NCBI GenBank assembly: GCA_030248065.1 | Contig: JASAMV010006547.1 | Coordinates: 16,716-80,715 of the forward strand | Source of the DNA: Rhynchonema sp. JSB1_4 | Lineage: Eukaryota; Nematoda; Chromadorea; Monhysterida; Xyalidae | Reading direction: 5' to 3' | Length of the DNA stretch: 64,000 nt | In this document: positions 49,556 through 62,330 of the stretch, piece by piece | How the letters are laid out: every line of letters begins with the position of its first letter | Position numbering within the stretch: position 1 is the stretch's first letter | Made by a program: the position numbers and the translations under genes | The notes under the pieces: generated by a model | Seen by the model: the letters and a program-made list of their open reading frames with translations, nothing else | What the model was told of the DNA's origin: nothing | Database searches by the model: none

Positions 49556-50670
49556 TTAAGGGGTGCGACATAAAACATTTTTAGTGTAGCACACCCCAAT
49601 ATCATTGCAGAAATGGCAGGAGGACGTCTAAAGTAACATGTTTGAAAAGACAATGACGCCGATCATCGGAGCTTTCATTTAGAAATTCCCCTCCGAATGT
49701 TGTCTGCAATGAACAAAATTCAATTTGTTGTAGTCGCTGGGCTTCCTGAAAATCAGGCATCCTGCTCAAAAAAGGAAAGAAGAAAATGTTTTAGGCCACG
49801 CACATGGTTCTGAGGAGGTACAATTTTATAACACATGGAATTGTCGTTTGAGTCACACTGTGAGATGGGTTTGAACAGTGTGGTGGCAAGCCAATCGACC
49901 CAAGATACCCTAGGGAGGGGGAAGGTTTCGGAGTTACTCTGCCCCAAGAGGCTACACAAGATACCCTTATGGTCCGTCAAAAGGCGAACAAGGGCCGGTT
50001 TTGCATGCAATTTTACTGCAAAATTGGCCCAAAAATGGGTTTTTGACATTTTGGCCGAAAGTTGGCCGAAAATGACCATTTCTGGTTTTGTGCGCCCGAT
50101 GTTTAGGGGTTTCGAGGTCGAAAAACACCTATTTTTGCCTTTGAAAAGCATAAATCTACTGACTCGAGATACCCTTTGGGGTCGGCTCGAGATAGATACC
50201 CTTCCCCTATCCCCCTAAGGGTTGACTCGAGATAGGTACCTCATAGGGGGAACCCCTCATCCCCCACAGTGGGTTTGAACCACTAATTTCGGTCAGCGTG
50301 AAAGTTGTTCCCCCACATCTAACGAAAAACTTTCACTCTGCCCGAAATTAGTGATTCAAACATATCTCACACAATGACTCAAAAGACAATTCCCTGTGTT
50401 ATAAAATTGTACCTCCTTAGAACCATGTGCGTGTCCTGAAACATTTTCTTCTTTCGTTTTTTAAGCTGGGTGCCTGATTTTCAGGGAGCCGAGCGACTAC
50501 AGCAAATTGAATTTTGTTCCTTGCGGACAACATTCGGAGGGGAATTTCTGAATGAAAGCTTCGATGCTCGGCGTCATTGTCTTTTCAAACATGTTACCTT
50601 CGACGTCCTCTTGCCATTTCTGCAATAATATTGGGGTGTGCCGCTCTAAGAATGTTTTATGCCCCTTTAA
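49556..50670. mobile_element. ~1.1-kb element with ~250-bp terminal inverted repeats and TTAA ends
   Basis: Left arm 49556-49850 (TTAAGGGG, GACATAAAAC, GAAATGGCAGGAGGACGTC) is complementary to 50380-50670. TTAA marks both edges, as in 31191-32855. The centre has CTCGAGATACCCTT-type repeats. No transposase. Presumed TRAP1 intron. Confidence 0.7.
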
Positions 50671-51500
50671 GGTTGGTGCCGCTTCTATGAACCGGGCCCA
50701 GTGCGCGCCACATAGCACGTTGAAATGCATCAACCCGACAGCCAGTGCAACGGACTATAATCGCTGATGTTACACGCGCGATAGACTAAGCTGCATAGAG
50801 TGGAAAGAAACAATGATCTATGATCTCAAAACCTATCTCGGCAAACAAAAAAACCAAAAAACTTATTCAAACAAGAAACTAAACAATTATTACATCCAAT
50901 TGGCTCAAACTTGAAACACGCAAAATATTCTACCACAACGATGGATCCATGATAAGCAAATTTGCTAGACCATGCATATCAAATGTTTCGCGGTCGGCAG
51001 AAATGTAGCACAACGATCGGGAAAGACCGTTGCAGGTGCTCCATTGCAAAAAAAACTATTTGTGATTCTCACAAAACTTTTTCACAAAATAATCTAGCAG
51101 AGCACTTACGTTGCTGCGGGCCTGAAACATTTCGGTGGCTGCACGCTTTGTGTGCGATCGCGCAACGCCACGTCACTGCCCAGTCACTTTCCCGCTTTAC
51201 GATTCAGGAAAAAATTTGAGCAATTCTTATAAAGTCATTATGCGACCAATCCTTGCGTGTTCACTCTTATGAGTGTTTTTGATCAGGTTTCAGGTAGCAT
51301 GTGAGATGTATAGGTATTGGGCCGATCCTGTCACACCGCAGTTCTACGATAAAATGCTTCTTGTTAAAGAATGCAATACATTGAGCTCGCTTTTCCACCC
51401 ACGTCACTGGCGTCTTCGTATTCTTAAAACCACAGGCACGGTCCATGTATGGCGCGCCATTACGGTGCTTCCTTCAACTTAATCGGCTAATGTTTCACAG
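50671..51500. other. Presumed TRAP1 intron without recognised content
   Basis: Nothing recognised apart from the acceptor TTTCACAG at its right edge. No LYSEKE-like coding sequence (expected just before VFIREL) was found. Confidence 0.35.
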
Positions 51501-54500
51501 GTGTTCATTCGTGAATTAATATCGAACGCATCAGACGCACTCGAGAAACTGCGCTACCTGCAAACGACCGAACCCGATTTGCTCACGGAAACGATGCGAC
51601 AACGCGCACTTGAAATATCGATCACTTGTGATACTGCGACGAAAACGATCACTTTTCAGGTTCGGTTAGATTGTTCGGTTGTTTTGTTTATGTGTGTACT
51701 GCGATCACGGCAATTGCAATCATATACTGTTCTTTACTTTACATGTTGCAATAAAACACTTGTTCGGCCAGGCCAAAACTCACTGCTGTTACATCGTTAT
51801 CACAGTGGATGCACAGGTGTATAATTCTAAAGTAATGTTTCAGGATTCCGGCATCGGAATGACCAAACAGGACCTGATCGATAATCTGGGCACAATCGCT
51901 CGCAGTGGCTCAAAGGTTGGAACTTGGCTGCTTATCAGTTTTGTTGAGATCAGTTGCCATATTACGCACCGAAGTGCAGAGCCTGGTTGAATAAAAATTG
52001 GCACCAAAAACGTTTCATTTACAACAAAAAAGGGGGGGTGGGGGAGGGAGCCAAACAAAAAAAACACCCCCAAACCCCCAGCCCCCCTCCAATTTCGGAT
52101 CGCTTGTCAGCTGCGGTCACGTGACCTGTTGTAGCTGTACTAGCTGGCTGGGTGGGCTTTATGGATCAGGCAACGCAAAGACATTCGCAAAGACGTGCCT
52201 GGTTGTACAAGCACAGATTTTGAAAAAAAACTGAATTCCCCATCAGGCATTCATCGAAGAGCTGAACAAAACGTCGACACCCAGTGATTCGGTGGACGCT
52301 GTTATCGGCCGATTCGGCGTCGGTTTCTATTCAACATTCATGGTGGCCCATCGTGTTGATGTGTGCACACGTGCAGCCAAACCGGACGCCAAGACCTACA
52401 TGTGGACTTCGGATGGGTACGTGGATATCGGGGGTATAGTAAATTTCTAATTTCGCTGCCTGATGCATTTTTACAGACGCAGGGAAACTCCTGTTCGAAG
52501 TCGAGGCAGGCAACAAGCTCAACACACAGTCAACAAGCCACGCAGCTGCTCGCGTGCGTTTCGAATGTTTCAGTCACACAAACTGTGTCTGATGCGTGGC
52601 TTTTTCACTGTCTGTTGAGCTTGTTGCCTGCTTCGACTTCAAGCGGGAGTTTTCCTGCGTCTGTAAAAAATGCATGAGGCAACGAAATTAGAAACTTACT
52701 ACACTTGCTGTGTGTTGTGCCTTGCTTACCAAATCTGGGTACCCTTTTGCCGGAGTGTGTGGACTGATGAAATCGGAGTCACATTGGTTTAGTTAGTTTA
52801 TAGCGTCGACACCCACTCAATAATACATAAATAAGAAGATTAAGTGAAAGAAGCATAATTACAAGACCGGGTGTGGAGTTTACGGACATGAAAATAAATA
52901 CAAAGCAGGCTGTCACATTGGGTGTCGATCTCAGACTGTTTAAGTGCGCTCCTGGCGCTCGTAATTGTTTCGTGCTCGGTCCGTCGTGCAACCCATTTGG
53001 CTGCTTTGAGCACTGAGGGTGCAACAGACAGACGCTTATGTATAATCTGACAATATTTTTGTGAGAAACTTTTCAAACGCGTTGCCTGATCCGTAAAGCG
53101 CACGCAACTGGCGCACCCAGCGGCCTTTCGTAGCATTTCGCAAATCAATACTTTAGACTTGTGTGTTGAGCGGCTGGCACACGCGTAATGCGCTTTGCGG
53201 ATCAGGCAACGTGTTTGAAAAGTTTCTCCCAAAAGCATTGTCGGAGTATATCTGACTGAACGTTACCAGTGGCAACCTCACCAGAGGCGGATGGTTAGGT
53301 GAATCTTGAAATACGTAATTTTGCAACAAAACAACACAACAGCAGGCTTTACAGCACCTGGGTTTGCATGTTTTGGTTTAAATATTTTATTATTTTCAGT
53401 TCCGGTTTCTATGAACTGAGCGAAGTGGCCGATTCCGACCTGGAATCGGGCACAAAAATCGTCGTGCATTTGAATGACGACGAAATGAAATACGCCGAAA
53501 AGGCCGAGGTGCAACGTTAGTGTGAAATTTGAATACTTGGCGTTCTATACGCAAGAAAGTTTGAAAAACAGCTTTTAGTTGATAAAAGAATTTAAAGCTG
53601 CTGGTCAACAACCCATCGACCTCGCTTAATCTTGGGGGCAGTGCACATTAAGAAAGGTGGGATATCGTGTTACTCGACTCTGACTTGGAGAGTCGATTTG
53701 TTGCTTCCTGATGTTTCACGGCCGGGTTGAAGTTCGCCCCTTAGTGAAAAAATGCAAAAGTTATACCGGCTTCCCGTGGAAAGCACAATTCACGGCGACG
53801 TTTAAGAATTTCAGAATATCAAGCACAAACATTTATTTCATCGGTATGATATACGGCTTTGCAGGAAACAGCTTGCATCCTAAATGAGAAAACATTTAGT
53901 TCCAAAAGCCTGGTGTTTTTTGGTCACCGTTTTCTTCGCCGATAATTTTAAGCATCTGCGATTGACCAGCAAATGTGTTGATCGGACACAAAAATGCTCT
54001 AATTACTGTGTACATAACCTGTGCTTTTGAGTTCTCTGCACCAAACACAGCTAATACAATAATTCGGACAACATGCGCAAGTCGGTCATTATCAGCGCGC
54101 GCGCTCAAAAACAACGTGCAGATTCGAGCACTCAAAAATGTTTTGTCTTTTTTGGGGTCGCGCACGCCCATAATGACCGACTTGCGCATGTTGTCCGAAT
54201 TATTGTATTAGCTGTGTTTGGTGCAGAGAACTCAAAAGCACAGGTTATGTACACAGTAATTAGAGCATTTTTGTGTCCGATCAACACATTTGCTGGTCAA
54301 TCGCAGATGCTTAAAATTATCGGCGAAGAAACCGGTGACCAAAAAACACCAGGCTTTTGGAACTAAATGTTTTCTCATTTAGGATGCAAGCTGTTTCCTG
54401 CAAAGCCGTATATCATACCGATGAAATAAATGTTTGTGCTTGATATTCTGAAATTCTTAAACGTCGCCGTGAATTGTGCTTTCCACGGGAAGCCGGTATA

Positions 54501-57500
54501 ACTTTTGCATTTTTTCACTAAGGGGCGAACTTCAACCCGGCCGTGAAACATCAGGAAGCAACGAATCGACTCTCCAAGTCAGGGTCGAGTAACACGATAT
54601 TCCACCTTTGTTCAGGTGCACTGCCCCCAAGATTAAACGAAGTCGATGGGTTGTTGACCAGCACCTTTAAAAGTTTATTTCTTGAAAAGTTACACACAAA
54701 CACACAAGTGCGATCTGATCGCTTCAGGCGTGATCCGCGAGTATTCGTATTTCGTGAACAGTCCAATCTATGTGAATGGTGAACGAGCGAACACGCAAGT
54801 GGCGTTGTGGGTGAAACGACCGAGTGAATGCAAGAAGGAGGAATATGACTCATTCTTCAAATGTATCACGCATGGCGGCGGCACGGAACGACCCATGTAC
54901 ACCTTGCATTATCAGGTTATTCATGTGACCACAGTCTTCCTTTGTTTACGATCGAGACTGTCCATTGATGGACCCACAAAGAATTTTCATGTATCACAGA
55001 AATTTCTTTATGTTGTGCTGCTTTGGTAGTTAGCCTTGAATCAGGAGCACTATAGAGAGGCTGGCAACTGCATCATCATTTGCTCCACCGAGCCCTGCGT
55101 AATCACAAAGCATACATCATTGGTAGCCTGACCGTTGGAAAGTTTAAACCGCAGGCGGTGACGTGCATTCAATATAGCTGCATAGGTGTTTACAACCATA
55201 AGCATTACTATACGCACCTATGTGCAGAGCGTAGACTGCGTGCAACGCGCGATCGACACACGCAACTGTGTTGTTGTGGTTTTTGTGGCCTAATTTTATG
55301 TGAACAGGTTTGATTACAGACTGACAGCTAAGCATCAATGCGTTGCTGTTTGTGCCGGATCGAAAACCGAACCATCTGATGGCCATGAACCTCGACACCG
55401 AAGTGGGAGTTGAATTGTACAGGCACGTATATGTTATTGATTAATTTTTTGTTTGATTCACTGATCAACTTGTTTGATTCAATTTATTGATTAATTGAAT
55501 TGAGTGATTCTAGTCGTCGCGTATTGATCCAACGACACGCCAAGGGAGTGCTGCCCAAATGGCTGCGATTTCTGACCGGTGTGATTGACAGTGAGGACAT
55601 ACCACTCAATCTTAGTCGCGAATTGCTGCAGAAAGGCATCATACTCGAGTTGGTCTTGTTTTTTTTTTTGATTTCCGGTTTATGCTGCAGTTGGATTGTT
55701 GTATCGGTCTCGTGTGTTGTTGCAGTATAACGCGTGCTGTATGTATTATACAAGCAGGAGTTAGCTGATATTCTGGACAGGGAAAGCTGCGCGTGCGAGA
55801 CGTGCGAAAATCGATAATGCAGAGGTCCGGTTCACACATCACCATGTGTCAATGCATATCCATACTTTTTCATCGTGCACCTAAAATAGCAAGCCCTATT
55901 CCACCGTAACCACGAGTCGAACGCCTTTTTTCAGTCGTCTCAAAAACGCCATAACAGCCAAAGTGGTCAACTTTTTCGAATCGCAAATGAAGAAGGATCG
56001 TGTGACGTATCAAAAGTTCTACGACGATTTCGGGGTGTTCTTCAAGGAGGCGATACTCAGTCAGATCGATCAAGCTGCGCACGTAAATTGCTTTGCTCAA
56101 ATGTCGTTACAGTCTACCCACCTTATAGTGACCTAATCATTATCCGCCTCGTGGTTTACGACGAAAATTGTCGGTCACGTATATGAGTTGATGAGTCACT
56201 ATACAGAGGGACGATTGTATCCCCACTCCTCCACCGCAACGGTTGACCAATGCTGCAGGCCGATATCTCGCGTCTGTTGTTGTTCGATTCGTCCAATTGT
56301 CGACCGGGCGTTCGAACGAATCTGCAGGAATACATTGATCGAATGCAAGAGAAACAGAAATCCATCTATTATCTGCACGTTCCGACGTTCGTTTCAAACA
56401 TTTTTTGACACTGGATTGATTCATGTTACCATTTATTTGTGGGTTTCTAATGGAATTCTAAGGAAAAACAAAAATTTTTTTCAGCCGCGAGATGGCCGAA
56501 CACTCGCCGTTCTATGAAGCGTTCAGACACACTGGCATGGAGGTATTATATAACCTACTTGCGTCAACTACTCTAGAATTAGCCCGGTTTCTCACACCTA
56601 ATTTCTCTTCTCCTTCTTTCCCTTGTGGCTCTTGTCGGCCCCCGGTTCGGTTCCTCCCGCGCCAAGTGCACAGCGGAGAAAACCCAAACCCGGCATTAAC
56701 ATCTAGCGCCCACCAACTCAAACCCCAACACTAGAAAAAAAAGCCATCAGAAATAAATCGCAAAAATCGAAAATACTAAAAAAATTTTAGTCTCCCTCGC
56801 ACAAAACCTCACCCAACCGCCTCAATAACCCCCGCAAAAGCCCCTAAACCAAACCAATAAAAAAAATTAATAACCCCAACAATAAGTCAAAAAAAAAAAA
56901 AAACCCAAACCCCCCGCACACACATCAATCAAAATAAAATAAAATCATAAAAGCATAAGAAAAAAAAGAAAAAAAAAAAAGGAGAAAATCTATAATCATA
57001 AAAAACAGCCAGCAAAGAAAAAACAACACCAAAAAAATTAATCCGCTTGTGATAGCGGTCATGGAGCACGAATTTCGTGAGCCGCGTAAAGGCTGCACCT
57101 GTGCACACACTGAGCCGTTTCTACGCTGGTCAAAATCAATTCTCGCGCGGTGTCGCGAAACTAAGAAATCTGCCCCGTTGACAAAATGTCATGTGGAAAA
57201 ACGTAGTAAATTCGCCGCCATACAATAAAATACGCCCCATAGTCGTTGCCCAGTCCCATCGTTTCTGAAACATTGCGCCCAGCTGCCTGACAAGCTGCAC
57301 GCGTGTCGGTTGCCCGAATGTTTCAAAAGTTGATTTTCGGGTTTAGAACTTGACATCAACTATGGGGCGTATTCTATTGCGCGGCAGCGAATTTAGAAAC
57401 GTACCATGTGACTCCAACTTCACAATCCACCATCATACTTCTGCACTCAATTACAGCTGTGCCGTCGTGCCATCGAGCAACCCTGTCTGATCACGACAGC

Positions 57501-58512
57501 CGAAAACGAGTCCGTACTTCGGTCATTCCAACGTTTCATGGACAAATCGGCCACCGAAGAACAGAAGATCATGTTGATGCAGCCGAAGTTGGAGATTAAT
57601 CCAAAGTTGGTGTCTGTGTTTTATGAGGGCCGAATTCTCGAAACCATCGAGACCGACCGTTGTTGTGCACTTTGGCATCAAAACGTTTCTGGCAGGCCAT
57701 GGTCACCTACCTGCCTTTCCTGATGTGAAGAAAATATGCGATATTCAGTGTTTTTTTGATAACGCTGAAAGTTGCACTGAACAAGATTCACGCTCGCCGA
57801 ATTTGTGGTTTTCCAAAAAAGTATCGGTCAAGTATCCTCAGATCAAAAGTTGGGAGCACTGATGGTCACAAAACCCGACGCTGATTCCAGCAACGCATGC
57901 ACCGGCCTGTCATATCACAGACAGGTGTGTGCGTTGTTTGACCACATTTAATTACGATAGCGGCTTCTGGACGTCGGTAAATTCAAAGGCATAAAAATGC
58001 GCGCTCATCACTTCTGCGTTTGTTAATAATTAATAAATTGTTTGCAATTTTCAGGCATACGATTATTCGTCGTTTGAACAAAATTCGACGCGACGATAAG
58101 GAGCTGGCTGAGCTGCTCACCGAACAGGTGCATTCGCAATCGAGTCATTTTTCGATGATGTTTCCATGATTACCCAGTCCATTTAGTGCCATCGTCTCTG
58201 TGGCAGCTTTATTGATATGATGGGCGAAACATTTTTCGATGGCATTATCCAAGATTTGCTTCGGTGATCGCAAATGCCAGTAAAATGTTCCGCTGATCAT
58301 GTAGATACGGCTGGTGCACCGACTAGCCGTCTGCCAAAGCAACATGAAGAGGGTTTTGATGGTTTTTTGTTGGTTTTCAGTTGTGGACGAACGCAATGAT
58401 TCAGGCCGGATTGATTGTTGATTCGCGCAAAACGGTGACGAAGTTGAATGAGCTGTTGACAAGGCTGTTGGACAGACATCAGACAGAATCTGGCATCATC
58501 ACACCCAGATAG
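51501..58512 (+). CDS. Mitochondrial Hsp90 chaperone TRAP1/Hsp75
   Basis: ATP-dependent mitochondrial chaperone. Exons: 51501-51659, 51844-51915, 52247-52416, 53400-53515, 54728-54915, 55328-55422, 55514-55648, 55935-56082, 56259-56386, 56485-56542, 57457-57605, 58055-58127, 58381-58512 (TAG), 541 codons in one frame. The ATP-binding domain shows [33 protein letters not shown] and the lid motif GRFGVGFYS. The middle domain shows [10 protein letters not shown], then [14 protein letters not shown] with the catalytic Arg. The end ([13 protein letters not shown], then [14 protein letters not shown]) is TRAP1-specific, with no cytosolic MEEVD tail. Oddities: the intron after 55422 needs a GC donor (TACAG|GCACGT); the conserved TDAP before [11 protein letters not shown] is missing; roughly 65-70 residues of the C-terminal domain are missing between GME (56542) and LCRRAIEQ (57457). 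The start is not confidently located. Confidence 0.88.
52435..52703. mobile_element. Foldback MITE, TATAGTAAGTTTCTAATTTC family, copy 2
   Basis: Same arms as 43666-43939 (GAAGTCGAGGCAGGCAACAA, GACGCAGGGAAACTC). It starts about 20 bp after the donor of TRAP1 exon 52247-52416. Confidence 0.8.
53041..53250. mobile_element. Foldback MITE, GTTGCCTGATCC family, copy 3
   Basis: Arms TATAATCTGACAATAT / TTGTCGGAGTATA with GCGTTGCCTGATCCGTAAAG; about 25 bp shorter than the copies at 7416 and 8147. TRAP1 intron. Confidence 0.78.
53590..54672. repeat. ~1.08-kb near-perfect palindrome in a TRAP1 intron
   Basis: The two ~500-bp arms are reverse complements around about 54131 with only a few mismatches and small differences; the ~90-bp centre is asymmetric. 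It fills the intron between exons 53400-53515 and 54728-54915, ending within about 75 bp of each. Short open frames in the two arms encode the same peptides on opposite strands, which is a by-product of the symmetry. Confidence 0.88.
56700..57055. other. Strand-biased A/C-rich low-complexity patch in a TRAP1 intron
   Basis: About 350 bp made almost only of A and C on the + strand with poly-A runs up to about 15, unlike any other part of the window. It lies exactly where the missing TRAP1 C-terminal segment would be expected. It may be real low-complexity DNA or a badly resolved stretch of assembly. Confidence 0.7.
57203..57404. mobile_element. Foldback MITE, TATAGTAAATTT family, copy 2
   Basis: Diverged copy of 1238-1488: shared AAAATACGCCCCATAGT, TGAAACATTGCGC, CGAATGTTTCA and TTGATTTTCGGGTTTAGAAC. 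It ends about 50 bp before TRAP1 exon 57457-57605. Confidence 0.75.
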
Positions 58513-58689
58513 TGTTGTTGTGTTACTCTTGTTCTTATCGTTGAAATGCGTTGATTTGTATTTTGTTTGTAATTTGTAACATTCGTTCATTGTCGTCGCC
58601 TCGCCGGTCATTATTGATACAGTGCTTCAGACACGGTTGTTTTAGGTTGGTACATGCGGCGTTCATAAAGGCAAACTACGCCAACATGA

Positions 58690-61600
58690 GCTCGATTTCG
58701 CAGCAGGCAGAATGGTGAAACATTCATACGTGGCTGCTGATTTAGGAAATGTTACACGTCGAATAGTACAAAATGGGCCATGATGATTTTCTCTTTCTAT
58801 TCATTTTGAAAAGACAACACCTTCGAAATCGGGCTCGTGTTGGTGTAGTTTGCCTTTACCTAGGGCGGACTTAGGTTGAACACGGAAACCGGAACACGGA
58901 AATAATTTACATACAAGCCAGTTTCATGGATTTCCGTGCACGGAAATATTTCTGTGTCACGGAAATATTTCCGGTTTCCGTGTTCCGTGATTTTTTTATA
59001 TTCACGGAACACGGAAATATTTCCGTGTCAGTAGTTGCTGTTTGCGTCAACACTCGGGCTTTTGACGTCAGCACGCTGGCTTTTGTCATCACCACCGCAA
59101 AAGCACCGGTTGCGTGCCTGAATCATTTCCGTGTTCCGTGGCACGGAAATATTTCCGTGTTCCGTGATTCTCAAAAATATTCACGGAACACGGAAATATT
59201 TCCGTGTTCCGGTTTCCGTGTTCAACCTAAGTCCGCCCTAACCCAATAAATACCTAGTTGTTCGTGGTGCCTAGTCTTCAAACAGTGCTCTAATAAAAAA
59301 ATTATTTTTTTTCAATCCTGTGTGAAAACAACCCAAACTATAGTAACAACTGCTACTACACGCATTATCGTAACAAAAACCAGCTCGAGTGTGTTCATGC
59401 TGTAGGCCATCTGGTGCATTCGCACTGACGATGACCAGGTGCACTACACAAAGAATCCGCTGCTGTATTGTCCATTCCATCCATAGTTTTACACGTCCGG
59501 TATCGCACCGTTGTACATTTTGTGATTCTGCGTGCCTTGAGTTTTCGTTTGCTTGTTTTCGTTCAGCTGTCCGAATTCTCGTACTTATATTTTCATGTCC
59601 GTAAATTTCACACCCGGTCTTGTAATTATGCTTCTTCCATATTTTAACCTTCTTCTGTTGTGTATTTCTGAGGGGTGCCGACGCAATAAACCAACCAACC
59701 AGGTGCACCGTCCGTCTGTGAAAACAGGTTGAAACGGGCAACCAAAATCAAGCAACACTATTGCACATGCGTGCGGCTTTGCTGGGTCATATTTGGGAGA
59801 AGGAAACATACGGAGCTGCGAAAGCAGCAAACCGGGAGTCACATGAGCTATTGTTTGATTATATACAGTAGCTGCTGGGCACGAGCTTTACCAGTACCCA
59901 GTACAACATTCCGTTCCCAGTTTACACGTTGCATTTGGTTTACCGTTTGAGCACGCAGACATGAAGTGTTTTGTTTGGGTACGGTAGCAGACACTTCATG
60001 GCATGAACTGTTGTCGCTCATGAAGTGTTTCAGAATTTACGCGATTTGTTGACTCACGGAAACTTTCCTCTGACATGAAGTATTGACATGGAATGGGGTG
60101 TTGTCCTGGGACCGTATCAGAATGTCAAAATCCTGTTCATTTTTGTCGGAGGCCCCATTTTCTGTCAAGTTCCGCATCAAAGAACCCGGGGGCTCAAAGT
60201 GTAAAACTCCGGTATGTAGTGTTCGTTTTTTTATTCAGGTTACACAATACGGTATCAATAGCAGTGCACACTGTGGTTGTGTGCTGACTGCTGGCGTGTG
60301 GCACCATGCCTGCGGCTTGCCGTTGTGCTCTGCCCCACCTTGTGCGTGTGTGTGTTATTGAGTACAGTCAGCTCCACGATCGTTTGGTACGTCTCTCGTT
60401 TGCTTTCTATTCGCAAGAAGTGTGTGTGTATCAATCTATTCTCACATATGTATCAGAATCACGCCACCCCACCCCAAACCAAACAATATTGATGCTTTGT
60501 GTAACCTGAATAAAAAAACGAACACTACATACCGGAGTTTTACACTTTGAGCCCCCGCGGGTTCTTTGATGCGGAACTAGAAAATGGGGCCTCCGACGAA
60601 AATGAACAGGATTTTGACATTCTGATACGGTCCCAGGACAACACCCATTCCCATGTCAATACTTCATGTCAGAAGGAAGAAGTTCCGTGAGTCAACAAAT
60701 CGCGTAAATTCTGAAACACTTCATGAGCGACAACAGTTCATGCCATGAAGTGTCTGCTACCGTACCCAAACAAAACACTTCATATTGCGTGCTCAAACGG
60801 TAAACCAAATGCAACGTGTAAACTGGGAACGGAATGTTGTACTGGGTACTGGTAGACTTCCGTGCCCAGCAGCTACTGTATATAATCAAACTATAGCTCA
60901 TGTGACTCCCGGTTTGCTGCTTTCGCAGCTCCGTATGTTTCCTTCTCCCAAATATGACCCAGCAAAGCCGCACGCATGTGCAATAGTGTTGCTTGATTTT
61001 GGTTGCCCGTTTCAACCTGTTTTCACAGACGGACGGTGCACCTGGTTGGTTGGTTTATTGCGTCGGCACCCCCTCAGAAATACACAACAGAAGAAGGTTA
61101 AAATATGGAAGAAGCATAATTACAAGACCGGGTGTGAAATTTACGGACAATATGAATATGAAAATATAAGTACAAAACAGATTGTGTGAGTTACGGAAAT
61201 GAAAAATAGGACCGTACCGGGAACAGGAAAGAGTGAGAGGGTGGACGAGAATGCGGACAGCTGAACGAAGACAAGCAAAAGGAAAACTCAGAGGCACGCA
61301 TAATCACAAAATGTACAACGGTGCGATACCGGGCGTGTAAAACTATGGATGGAAATGGACAATACAGCAGCGGATTCTTTGTGTAGTGCACCTGGTCATC
61401 GTCAGTGCGAATGCACCAGATGGCCTACAGCATGAACACACTCGAGCTGGTTTTTGTTACGATAATGCGTGTAGTAGCAGTTGTTACTATAGTTTGGGTT
61501 GTTTTCACACAGGATTGAAAAAAAATAATTTTTTTATTAGAGCACTGTTTGAAGAGCTCAGGCCGCCACGAACAACTAGGTATTTAATACAGATTTCAGC

Positions 61601-62240
61601 AAGACTCCGGTTAAACACGGAAACCGGAACACGGAAATATTTCCGTGCTTCCGTGAATATTTTTAAGAAATCACGGAACACGGGAAAAATATTTCCATGC
61701 CACGGAACACGGAAATGATTCCATGCACGCGAGCCGGGTGTATCTGGCGGTGATGACAAAAGCCAGCGTGCTGACGTCAAAAGCCCGAGTGTTGACGCAA
61801 ACAGCAACTCCTATACACGGAAATATTTCCGTGTTCCGTTTTAAGAATATAAAGGAAAATCCACAACCGGAACACGAGCAAACCGGAAATGTTCTCCGTT
61901 TTGAAACACTCCAGAAATTTTTATTTTTTTTCCTTGTTGCACGTAAAGGAAATCCATGAAACTTTTTGGCTTTGTTTATGTGAAATTTTATTCTCCGTGC
62001 TTTCCGGTCTTCCGTGTTCAACCTAAGTCCGGCCCCTAAGTAAAGGCAAAACTACACCAACACAATTCTCGAAGAAGTGTTGGTGTCTTGTCTTTTTCAA
62101 AGAAATGAATTAGTAGAAAGAGCAAAATCATTCATGGCCTCATTTTTGTACTCTATTTCCCGACGTGTAACATTTCCCTAAATCCACCGCTAGTGCCACG
62201 TATGAATGTTTCGCCCGCTTCTGCCTGCTCCCCGCGAAAT
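58690..62240. repeat. Large inverted duplication (arms ~1.5-1.75 kb, ~250-bp hinge)
   Basis: 58690-60247 and 60499-62240 are reverse complements with indels; the hinge 60248-60498 is unique within this pair. It starts about 180 bp after the TRAP1 stop. The arms contain CACGGAAATATTTCCGTG palindromes, the dispersed 65-bp block and GAAGTGTTTTG / CTTCATG motifs. No coding sequence recognised. Confidence 0.85.
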
Positions 62241-62330
62241 CACAAGAGGCTCGTTCGCCGTCGAATTGTTTGCTTTTTTTTTACCTCTATACTTTTCCGA
62301 GCGAGAACTAGGGTCTAGAACACCGAGAAA

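Noticed and set aside
54073..54366. Pair of identical ~97-codon frames on opposite strands (53896-54189 and 54073-54366)
   Set aside because: Mirror products of the palindrome, not genes.
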